Part shown: positions 1-8,332 of the stretch, piece after piece
Layout of the letters: each line of letters opens with the position of its first letter
How positions within the stretch are numbered: the first letter of the stretch is position 1
NCBI GenBank assembly: GCA_019693395.1
Contig: JAAMXP010003659.1
Span: 1-15,618, forward strand
Length of the DNA stretch: 15,618 bases
Source: Ettlia oleoabundans
Taxonomy: Eukaryota > Chlorophyta > Chlorophyceae > Chlamydomonadales
Direction of reading: 5' to 3'
Program-made: the position numbers and the translations under genes
The notes under the pieces: generated by a model
The model's input: the letters and a program-made list of their open reading frames with translations, nothing else
What the model was told of the DNA's origin: nothing
Databases searched by the model: none

Positions 1-12
1 GGGGGGGGGGGG
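1..12. repeat. Homopolymer G run at the left edge
   Basis: Twelve consecutive G residues begin the window. It may be the edge of a longer low-complexity tract or a contig end; it lies downstream of the BRCT gene stop. Confidence 0.6.
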
Positions 13-92
13 TACTGTCTAGGCAGATGATACAAGCTGACGATTGGTATGACAAACATGCATCCTTGATAAGCATAAAACCAAAGTCATTG

Positions 93-1332
93 CTAGCATG
101 CAGAGCCGTCATGCAACAAACTTCCGTGAGGAATGCCACGACAGGCCGGATCAACCCCATCAACCTCACCTGCCTCTGCTTCGTCCGCCAAACGCTGCCG
201 CTCTAGCTGTGCAGGCAGCGTCGCTGCCGCCGCTGCAGCTGCCGCCCGACGAGCGGTGCTGGCCAGAGACGCGCCGCCATCTGTGCTTGCCTCTGCTGCA
301 GGCCAGCGACCACTGCGCTGCAGGCTGTACTTGACGGATGGAGATTGAGTCTGCAGAGAGGCTGCCTGCTGGGGCTCTGGCAACGATTGGGACTTTCCAA
401 AACTGTTGAGAGGGCGGGAGTTGACCGAGCGACGCAGCGACTCGGGATACGGCTGCGCCCGTGCTGCCGCCGCTGCCAGCGTGTTCGCGGGGAATTGCGC
501 CTGCTGAATCTTCCGCTGCTGGCGCTGCTGTGGCGCTGGCTGTTGAGAAGTGTCTGCCGCCAGTATGCTGCCCATGCTGCCGCTCTTGCTGGTGATACGG
601 CTGCCTTGGTTCTGAGCGGCAGAGGCGAGGTTTGGTGCTGCCTGCTCCTGAGGCGCAGCACCCAACAACGCCAGCGCCTCTGCCGGCAGCTGGAAGTCGG
701 CTTCATTAAGCCGATGCCCTGCCTCTGCGCTATGTAGCACCCACCTGCGGCAAGGAGACGGTGGGCAGGCTGAAATGAGGGAAGCCCGTATGCGTTTGGG
801 CAAGCAGCAGCAGTTAGCAGCAGAAGATGCTTACAGTGGGAGTGCCTGCATGAAGCGCAATGCTCTTACTTCACCTGAGATCCACAATGTGCAAGTTCCA
901 CTTTTGCCGGTTGCGCAGCGCTGTGCGGAGCTTATCAGAGCAGCCGCTGCTAGGGTGCTGGCTGCCGCTGCTGCCGTCACTGGTGCTGGTTGCAGCTGGG
1001 CGCAGCGCATTGGCTGGCACTGCCAGATGAGTGCAGCGGCGGGAGAGGTTGGGAGAGTAACTGCATGGTATTTGCAAGCAAGACATGAGGTGTAAGAGTG
1101 GAGAGGCATGCGCCAGGTGAGAGCTGTCGGCCGCGTCCCAACAGCTGTCGGCGCCGCTGCTGCGCCGCTCAAAGTCAAAGCGGACCCCACCTCTCGAGGT
1201 TCCGCACCTGCCTCCAGCCTGCTCTATCAGCTGCTGTACCAGGGTCCGCTGGGCGCGTGGGATAGCCGTGACGGCGAGCTGCACCTCCCTGGCCCAGCCA
1301 TCCTCTTTCAAGGAATCGTCTAACCCGCTCAT
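93..1332 (-). CDS. BRCT-domain protein, three exons
   Basis: I read three exons on the minus strand: 1332-1208, 1060-875 and 744-93 (stop TAG), giving 320 residues. Both introns (147 and 130 nt) are GT-AG and both junctions are phase 2: donors GGCAG|GTGCGG and CTCAG|GTGAAG, acceptors CCATGCAG and TTGCCGCAG. Joined, residues about 14-128 read as one BRCT domain. Visible landmarks are VQLAVTAIPRAQRTLVQQL, then GGSYSPNLSRRCTHLAV (the usual GG...THLV step), then WNLHIVDLRWVLHSAEAG (the conserved late Trp of BRCT helix 3) and RLNEADFQLP. Neither half looks like BRCT until both introns are removed, which supports the model. The rest of the protein is Ala/Gln/Ser-rich and probably disordered. BRCT domains usually bind phosphoproteins in DNA-damage and replication pathways. 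No catalytic domain is seen, and I cannot assign an orthologue. The start ATG has a good context (GCC before it) and lies 144 bp from the divergent TEL2 start. Confidence 0.72.
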
Positions 1333-1476
1333 GGCGTTGGCTATTACATCAAATCACAAATGTCGGGCTCAATATGACGTCAAGGGCCGGAATACAGGCA
1401 GCAGGTTTCCTGCTGTGACATGCTGAGGGACCAAAAGTAATGGTGGGTGTTTGGCGCCCGTGTTCATTCAACAAAC
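1333..1476. promoter_or_regulatory. Divergent promoter between the BRCT gene and TEL2
   Basis: Only 144 bp separate the two start codons, so this spacer and the flanking 5' leaders must hold promoter elements for both genes. The clearest element is a perfect 8-bp palindrome, TGACGTCA, at 1375-1382. This is the classic CRE/bZIP binding site and, being symmetric, can serve both directions. I see no convincing TATA box. Transcription start sites cannot be read from the sequence. Confidence 0.5.
1375..1382. promoter_or_regulatory. CRE-type bZIP site TGACGTCA
   Basis: Exact full palindromic cAMP-response-element sequence, placed 43 bp from the BRCT-gene ATG and 95 bp from the TEL2 ATG. The match is seen directly. 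That it is bound by a bZIP factor is inferred from the known specificity of that family. Confidence 0.45.
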
Positions 1477-1493
1477 ATGAAGGATGTCGGTGA
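1440..1493 (+). other. Possible short upstream ORF overlapping the TEL2 start
   Basis: An ATG 37 nt before the TEL2 start opens a 17-codon reading frame in another phase. It ends at TGA 1491-1493, just past the TEL2 ATG at 1477. If the transcript starts upstream of 1440, translation of this ORF would reduce initiation at the main start. The transcript start is unknown, so this may be untranscribed. Confidence 0.25.
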
Positions 1494-4400
1494 GGTGCGG
1501 CGCCATGTCTTGGCCTACACGCTGGCCCTTTGCCGGGCCATCGCTTCGTGTAGAGACCTCCAGTGCCTTGTGCGTTTGTTAGAGCACGCTGTTGGCACTT
1601 TATTGCGGGGTACCGACAGCGTTGAGTCGGTGATCAGCGGCGCCGAGGGCGACAGCGAGGAGCTGAGCTCCTGCCGCTCTGCGCTGCTGCACGCAGCAAC
1701 GGCGGCAGCAGGGCGAGTTGAAGCGGGGCAGCAGTGGCAGCTGGTCCGTCAGCAGTTCTATGACTCTCCAGCCTTTCAAGACTTATCTGAGGCGCTGCTG
1801 TCAGGCAAGGAGGCAGGCAAATACATGTCCGTCAGCACAGGCATACAGTACTTCAAGCCACCCATCCCTGCATCCTCCCTCTCAGTCGCGGTACGCTGTG
1901 CTTTCGTGCCCAGCCCCACTTCACTTTGCTCACCGGCTCACCTTCTCTTGTTGGATTCCTGCAGTTGTGGCACCCAAATGGCTCTCACGTTTGTCCCACG
2001 AGCATAGGCGCCAGCTGTTTGACTTATGGTTTGAGCAAGCACCCGCTGCGGTGCTGCTCAACGTTTTGACCAGGTGAGGCAGGGAACATAGGCCTTGAAT
2101 AGACCTGCAACCTGCGAGGAAAATGTAGAGTCTGTAACTTGTTTGTGGGAGTGGTAGTGGATACAATCGATGACTGTTAGATTTCCCAAAAGATGGGATC
2201 TTTCCTGTTCATCCCCACCGCCCTGCTGCCTTTTCTCGCTGCAGCCACCTATCAGCAGTACAACCCAGCAGCCTGCCAGCCCGCAGCGGTCGCACCCGTG
2301 TGACTGCAGTTTCTGCGGAAGAGGCGGCGAGCCTGCTGGGGGCACGCTTTGCTGCTCCCGGAAGCAGCGGTGTGCAGGAGTTGCTCCAGCAGATCACAAC
2401 AGCCGCCGCCACTGCAGCCGCAACATCTGCAGCCGCAGCAGCCACAGGCGGGGCAGCCGAGGCAGGCAGCAGTGGCGCTGCAGAGCAGCCGTGTGCCAAG
2501 CAGCAGGCTCAGCAGGCCCAGCGGGCGTGGCAGCCCCAGGAAGAAAGTCTGGCTGCTGCATTGGCCTCTGTTCCAGATCGTGCGGCTGCTGTAGAACTGC
2601 GGGATCTTCAGCCTGCGGCCTTTGTACCGGCAGTTACTGGGCAGCTTCTTGATCTGCTGGCAGCTGATGTGTTGCTCCTGGATAAAGGAGAGCAGTCGGT
2701 GTTGGATTCAGAGCGACGTGGGCAGCCGTCTGAGCAGAATGAAGGAGCCCCACAGGCTCACGAAGCCTCAGGTGCAGCAGCTTCAAGAGCATCCACAACA
2801 TCAGGAGCAGCCACAGCTTTTGCGGCTGATGTGCTGGCCCGTTTCTGCCGCCGCGGCCACCAGCGGTTGGTTGCTGCTGCGCTGCTGCAGCGCCTTGGAC
2901 TGGATCAGCCAGGCGGCAAGCAGCAGCAGCAGCTGCAGCAAGTGCCTGCTTCTCGCCAGGATCAGAGGGTGGTCAGTAGGGTGGTGGCAGCGCTGCCGGA
3001 CTCTGTAGCCCTGGACAAGGTTCTGGAGGCGGCTCTCAAGGAAGCTGCGGCGGTGGCAGGAGGCGCAGGCACAGGCGCAGGGAGCGCAGCAGAATCAGGG
3101 GCAGCGACTGGAGCGAAAGCTGGTGTCCAGAAAGATCCCGCTGCCCCGCTGCCGCTGCCGCTTGATGCTCCCCCTGCCTCAGATCCAGCGGCGCAGGCGG
3201 TTGTGGCGGCGCTGTCTGGCTTGCTGCCGCCGCAGGTATGGGCTGCGCGGGCTGATGCCCGGCTGCTGCTCACTGACAAGCTCCTTGTGCAGCAGCAGCG
3301 GCACCTGCCGCCGCTTTCCGCGCTGCATGGCCTGCTGCTCTTCCTGCAGCGCCAAAATGGCTCAAACGAAGCCCAAGCAACAGGAACCAGCAGCGTTAAG
3401 GCTGTAACAGCCAGCGACAAAGGCAGCAACGGCCGCAGCTTGTTGCCCGATGCCGCTGCTCGTGTGGCGCAGTTGTGGGGCGATGCCTCGGCTGTCCAGC
3501 GCCTGGCAGCCCAGCAGCAGGCCTACCTGACCGCAGCCCTGTGCTGCTGCCTGCGCCTGGTGGAGCGGCGGGAGCTGGAGGGGCACCCCCAGCTGCTGCA
3601 GTTGCTGCTGGGAGGCATCACCACAAGGCTGGAGAGTCCTTTGCTGGTGAGCACGGAGCTGCTGCAGTGCTGGCATGGAAATACCGCTGGCCTGGGATGC
3701 TTCCAGCCAGATTACTACACTTCAGACTTGCACCTGCAGCTGGACGATTCTCGGTGTGCTGCTACACCGTTGGGTTGCAAAGTACAGCTGATGGCATGCT
3801 GTAGTGGGCCTGCACGGTCACCACCCAGCGATGGCAGTCTACATTCCATACTGCTTGCTTTGCACATTGTAAAGTTGTCAAATCACGCCCTCTGTTGCCC
3901 ATTACTGCCATCCCTTGCCATCCCTCCCTTTCACCATGCCCTGCAGTCGGTGAAGCGGCAGGCGATGAGGGTGGGTCAGGCGCTATCTGCCCTGCTGGAT
4001 CCCTTCAAGCCCCCCATGTTTGCTGACGATGAACCCCAGCTGCAGCAGCTTCTGCCAGAGGAGATGTGGGAGGAGCAACCGGCGGGCGTGGCTGCAGCGG
4101 TGGCTGCAGCTTCGCGTGCCAAGCGACAGCAGCAAGGATCGTCCAGCGGGGCGGCTGCCGGCGCGGGCAAGCGCCCTGGCAAGGCCAGCGGCAGCGGGGC
4201 TGTTTCCGATAAAGAGCAGCGGAGAGTGGAAAGGGAGCAGCGGCGGTGGGAGCGGGAGTTGAGGCGGCAGGGGCGGCAGCAGGCAGAGGCTGAGGAGCTC
4301 GAGGGTCCGCTTACAGAGACAGATAGCGACGACGACCACCAGGCGTGGCCCGGCAGCGCCAGCGAGGACGATGATGTCAGCAGCGTGAGCAGCAGCGGTG

Positions 4401-7400
4401 CAGACGGCAGTACATCCAGCGGACAGTACGAGCAGTACGATTTGGAGGAAAGCGACGAGGAAGACCCGGCGCGGAGCAAGCTGCAGGTGAGTGTTGGTTG
4501 TGTGCTGCTATGCTAGTATCAATGCATCATCTCAGTGCGGGGCTGCCAGAGCTACCAATTGCAATTTTCTGCTAGTACATGCACTGTGGCTGGCACCTGT
4601 GTATAGCCCTGCAATCGATTCTGCAGGCGGGCAGGTGAGTGTGTAAATCAATCTCCCATCGGCCAACCGCCCTGCCGCCGTGGTACCTCCCAAAGATACT
4701 GCTCACAATTAAGTTTGGCACCAGGGTGCCGATCACGTGCAACCCCCACACGCTGCTCGTCACCAACCTACTTTTCCCGCCCCGTGGGGTTCTCCCCCTT
4801 GTTGCAGCTGCGGGACCTCCCCAAGATGCTGTTGAGCAAGGCGGAGGCGGACTGGAAGGGCCAGCTACGAGCGCTGCGCCACGCAGAGTATCTCATCAGG
4901 GCGGCACCAGATGAGCTGGAGCACTACGCAGGTACAGTACACACGTAGATACAGCAAGCCAGTGAGGCTTGGCGGGGCCGCACTTCTTCTGCTGCTTTTT
5001 CCATACAAAACAACCACATGCCTCCTGTGTGCCTGCCTGCCTGTCAGCATGCACCTTCACTTTGCCGGCCTGCCTGCCTGCCTGCCTTCCTGTCGGCATT
5101 TACCTTCGCTGTATCAGCCTGCCTCCCCGCCAACTCATCGCTTTGCAGTGCCAATCGCTCGGGCGCTGATCCACACCAAGGTGCCCGGCTGGATGGATGA
5201 AGAAATGCCCGAGGAAGGCCCACCGGCCAACATGCAGCGCTTCAGGTTGGTTGGGTTGGGGTTGCGTTGGGTTGGCGGGGCTAGAGTAACACCAATTTCT
5301 GCAGACGCCTGGATACCCTACCCCAAACTTTCGCTCCTCAAGCTTTGCCCCTATTCTGGGTGGCAAGTGAAGCAGGAAAGTTTGGGAGGAAGTTGAAGCA
5401 AAGGTATCAGCCTATGCATCTCGACTGTGCACCCCACCACCAACGCTCAGCGCTCAAGTTGGGACTGTGTATTCTGTGGTGCACTGCACGTGGGCAACGG
5501 GATTGTGTCTGGCTTTTGTAGGGTCCGCCTAAGCTAAGCACGTGAATCAGCCACGCTCTGCCCCTGTGCTTGTTTGCAGGGACGTGGTGTCTCTTCTGGT
5601 GGGGGCCCCAGAGCCAGCCGGCCTGGCGCTGGCGGCCGAAATGTATGGGCCCAGCATGGGTGAGTGTGGTTTACGGGCCAAAGACTGCTGTGTGGCTGGG
5701 AGCCCCCAAAAAGCAGCTCGGCAGTCTTGAAAGTGCCGCCCTTGATGCAATATTGCTTTCCTCAAAGCCCAGTTCATAGGTTTTTGCAGAGCTGCACGTA
5801 CACTGGCTGGTCTGGGCTTTTTGAACAGGCTAATATAGAAGCCTCCATTTGCAGCCCTCGCCCTGCTGCTACTACCGCTGCTTCTGCTCAGCTTACTCAC
5901 GTCTCAACTGTACTGCCTAATGCTGCCATGCCGTACCGCAGATGTGTACCAGCGGGCAATGATTCTGGATGGCTTGTCGGCAGCTGCGGCCGAAATCGCA
6001 AAGCCGGGCTCGTCTCTGCCGCCGCTGCCCGGCCTGCATCCCAAGCAACCGCCGCCGCAGCAGGAGGCGCGGGGTCAGTTGGGTGGTGGCGGAACAACAG
6101 CACCAGGAGCGGATGCGGAAGCTGCAGAGGTAGCAGCGGCGGCAGGGCTAACTCCCGAGCAGCAGCGGCTGCTGACCACCACGGCTGACGGCAGCAAGCG
6201 CATCGGGAAAGTGACGCGCATCGCCTCTCGGAGCCTGGCGGCGGCGGCGTCTGCACGGCAGGGCAAGCCAGTGCACGTCAACAGGTGGGCCCCACAGCGC
6301 GCATACAGTGCTTCACACGCTCGTCTACTGCAAACACTCTGTGTATACGTTCTATGCTGTTTCTGCCGTCAAAAATTGGTGCAGCCTCTTTCGCCCTTGC
6401 GCTTGAGCTTGTTCCCCCTCACACTGCAATCTCCTGCTGAAGGTCCCTGGGTGTCTGGGTGTAAGAACAAAACATCCGGACACTGACCTTCTTCCACAAC
6501 AGCAGTAATCACTAGCCTCCTCTTCCCTCCCATGATCTGCCAGGTTCCCCCCAATCGCGCTCAAGTGGACGGCGGCGCTGCTGCGACACATTGACGAGCC
6601 GCAGCACGGCATCGACCTGTTGGGGCGGGACCATTTCCTGCTGGGGAAGTTTCTTGTGACGCTGGGTAGGTACTGGGGAAACTGGGTGGAAGCTGCTGGT
6701 GTCGCTGGATGGGTACTGGGGCAGCTGGGTGGTTACTGGGAAAGATGGGTGGTAAGGTGCCGCTGCAAACTTGATTGAGGGGCAGTCCAAAGCGACCATG
6801 GAAGCATGTACTTTTATTTTCATTTAGATGTGGTCCCCGGCCCAATTTAATACTCACCATCACCAGTACAGTACGGCGCTACTGAACACGCAGCATGACC
6901 CCTGTCAACCCAGCAATGTTCCAGCACCGTTCCTCCCAGCCTGCTCCGCCTCATGCAGGATCTCTCCTGGAGGCCAGCTCCCAGAGCAGCGAAGCCGCCA
7001 CCCTGGCAGCCGCCACCCTCGAGCTCATGCGGTGCGGGCGGGTGCACAACCACCCAGAGCCCTTCGTGCGGCGTGCGGCGCTGCTGGCGGCGGGACAGGT
7101 GCTGGGGGCGGTACCGCCAGCCCGTCTGGCCACCGCCATGCTGACCGCTGCAGCAGGGGGAGGCGGTGCTGTGTTGGCAGGTGCAGGAGGCGCGAGAGAT
7201 GCAGCTGATGAAGCGCTTGTCAGCAGGCTGGAGTGGCTGCGGGAGTGGGTGGAGAGCGTGGCGCAGCAGGACACCGATGACAGCTGCAGGCAAGCACAGT
7301 ATGAGATGGGGGTTGAAACCCTTGCATAGGCCGGCTAGAAAATAAATAGGCGCCATTATTCACCTGCTACAATGGAATGCTGCACAGCAGCAACAGCAGC

Positions 7401-7777
7401 AGCAGCTTCTGCTTTTGCGTTGCGCGTAGATCTGTGTTGCAGGAGCAGCTATGTTGCAGGCACAGGGTTCTTGCAGCCCCTTGATTTGAGTCTTTTCTGT
7501 TCTATGTCTGCCTCCTGAAGTCAAGTTTGACTGGACACAGTGAGTACTTACTTGTGGCTTTTGAGTTTCCTTCTGCTGCAGGATGATGGCTGAAGGTGTG
7601 CGTAAGCTTCAAGGAAACCTGGCAGCAGGTGCCTTGGCGGCCCTGGGCGACGGCCAACAGGCGTCGCCGCTTGAGAGCGCCTCTCTGCTGCCTCTGCCGC
7701 CGCAAGCAGCAGGCGTCAACGGAGCGGTGGGGCTGCCAAAGGGCGGCTTGCGCCTGCCTGACATCCGGCTGCCCTAG
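1477..7777 (+). CDS. TEL2: TEL2/TELO2, telomere-length regulation protein (TTT complex), eleven exons
   Basis: Exons: 1477-1804, 1965-2073, 2245-3646, 3947-4486, 4808-4931, 5149-5245, 5580-5659, 5942-6284, 6544-6665, 6959-7289 and 7582-7777. All phases agree and the sum is 1224 codons including TAG. Tel2 with Tti1 and Tti2 is an HSP90/R2TP-linked co-chaperone that stabilises PIKK kinases (mTOR, ATM, ATR). The conserved block RLESPLLSVKRQAMRVGQAL, created by joining exons 3 and 4, is typical TELO2. Residues about 794-915 (LRDLPKMLL, VPIARALIHTKVPGW, EMYGPSMDVYQRAMILDGL) match the Telomere_reg-2 domain. The C-terminal part, with HPEPFVRRAALLAAGQVL and DTDDSCRMMAEGV, also fits the family. Exon 4 carries an acidic stretch with DSDDD at residues 739-743. 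The protein is larger than human TELO2 (about 840 residues) because of Ala/Gln-rich inserts in exon 3. The start is the first in-frame ATG after the stop at 1438-1440. The exon 1 donor is the least certain boundary. Confidence 0.9.
1805..1964 (+). other. TEL2 intron 1, probable GC-AG intron
   Basis: The acceptor is clear: GGATTCCTGCAG before TTGTGGCACC, at phase 1. No good GT donor of phase 1 exists upstream. The best fit is TCAG|GCAAGG at 1805. Two further GC sites, CAG|GCAAAT at 1817 and ACAG|GCATAC at 1841, have the same phase, so the exact junction is ambiguous. The only phase-1 GT alternative, at 1898 (GCT|GTGCTT), is weak. Confidence 0.45.
3647..3946 (+). other. TEL2 intron 3, 300 nt, no in-frame stop
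   Basis: Donor CTG|GTGAGC, acceptor CCATGCCCTGCAG after a pyrimidine-rich tract. Removing it restores the conserved TELO2 block across exons 3 and 4. The intron is an exact multiple of three and open in the exon frame, so a simple ORF scan reads straight through it and gives a false 100-residue insert. Confidence 0.8.
4322..4336 (+). other. DSDDD motif in TEL2, likely CK2 site and R2TP (PIH1D1) docking motif
   Basis: Codons GAT AGC GAC GAC GAC encode residues 739-743, in an acidic Ser-rich stretch just before the Telomere_reg-2 domain. In human TELO2, CK2 phosphorylates a DSDD/E motif that then binds the PIH1D1 subunit of R2TP. Matching motif and matching position relative to the conserved domain suggest the same role here. 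Phosphorylation itself is not shown. Confidence 0.55.
5031..5121 (+). repeat. CCTG-rich repeat in TEL2 intron 5
   Basis: Runs of GCCTGCCTGCC frame two similar copies of a segment beginning CCTGTC(A/G)GCAT, starting at 5040 and 5089 (period 49). The repeat fills much of the pyrimidine-rich stretch before the acceptor CTTTGCAG at 5148. Confidence 0.6.
5246..5280 (+). repeat. G/T-rich tract at the start of TEL2 intron 6
   Basis: From the donor onward the intron reads as repeated TTGG and TTGGG units, with four or more runs of G on the sense strand. It could form a G-quadruplex in RNA or DNA. It resembles, but is not, a plant-type TTTAGGG telomere repeat. Confidence 0.45.
6669..6752 (+). repeat. 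Imperfect G-rich repeat in TEL2 intron 9
   Basis: The 21-nt unit GGTACTGGGG-NNN-CTGGGTGG occurs at 6669-6689 and 6712-6732 (period 43). A diverged third copy lies at 6733-6752. It sits directly after the intron donor GTAGGT and differs from the downstream pyrimidine-rich half of the intron. Confidence 0.6.
7290..7581 (+). other. TEL2 intron 10, GC-AG intron
   Basis: Donor CAG|GCAAGC, acceptor CCTTCTGCTGCAG, both phase 2. The junction yields DTDDSCRMMAEGV, which lines up without gaps with the TELO2 C-terminal helix as I know it from plants. A GT alternative of the same phase exists 9 nt downstream (CACA|GTATGA at 7299) and would insert three residues (QAQ). If the intron is not spliced, translation stops at TAG 7327-7329. 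Confidence 0.65.
7341..7346 (+). promoter_or_regulatory. AATAAA within TEL2 intron 10
   Basis: A canonical poly(A)-like hexamer lies 12 nt after the stop that would be used if intron 10 were retained. Green algae often use TGTAA rather than AATAAA, so its function is uncertain. Confidence 0.2.
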
Positions 7778-8332
7778 CCTGCAGGCTGTTTGCTGCCACC
7801 TTTGCTATACAGCCTCTGGAGTGTCCTATCTGTTTTTTGCCTAGTTGCTGTGAGCTCAACTGTTCCTGCTGTGCCTCGCAGCATCAGGAGGCTTTTGAGT
7901 GTCTAGCAATGCGTGCAACCCTCTTACTACTCATGTCCTGTTCTCCCAACCTTTTTCCAGTTGGATTGTATTAGCGATATGTCTGAGGCATTCATTGCTC
8001 AATCAGCATTAAGGCAAGAATTCGGGTAGCGCAGTGCAGTTTTCTAAAGGCACAATCGGGGAAAAACGTGGATGATCATGAATTGATAGAATTCAGCCCT
8101 TGAAACCAGTAGTCAAGTAACAGCATGCAGACCCAGGCAAGCTTGCCACTGATTGCGCCACAATGCGGCCCAGGTCTGCTCGCAGACAAACTAGCCAGCC
8201 GTGAGGCCAGCGCTAACGACCCTGGCGGCCCCAGCTGGTGCGAGTATGGAACAACAAGTGGTGACTCATAAGCAAAAAAAACGTCACGCTCCAGACAATT
8301 ATGGCATGCCTTTTCCCAGGTGAAGCACCGCC
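7778..8332. other. Convergent 3' intergenic region, TEL2 and the putative glycosyltransferase
   Basis: The 555 bp between the two stop codons hold the 3' UTRs of both genes. I see no ORF with coding character and no tRNA. A perfect 12-bp palindrome GGCAAGCTTGCC lies at 8136-8147 and a short hairpin GTCTGC-TC-GCAGAC lies nearby. I did not find TGTAA on either sense strand where a poly(A) signal would be expected. Confidence 0.5.

Noticed and set aside
203..737. Several open frames on both strands over the third exon of the BRCT gene
   Set aside because: GC-rich low-complexity codons leave all frames open; only one frame joins to the BRCT halves through proper splice sites.
3647..3946. The 100 residues read through in the continuous open frame of TEL2
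   Set aside because: Flanked by good GT-AG sites with a polypyrimidine tract, and removal restores a conserved family block.
8136..8147. Perfect 12-bp palindrome GGCAAGCTTGCC
   Set aside because: Short, in a 3' intergenic region, with no T run or partner; probably chance.
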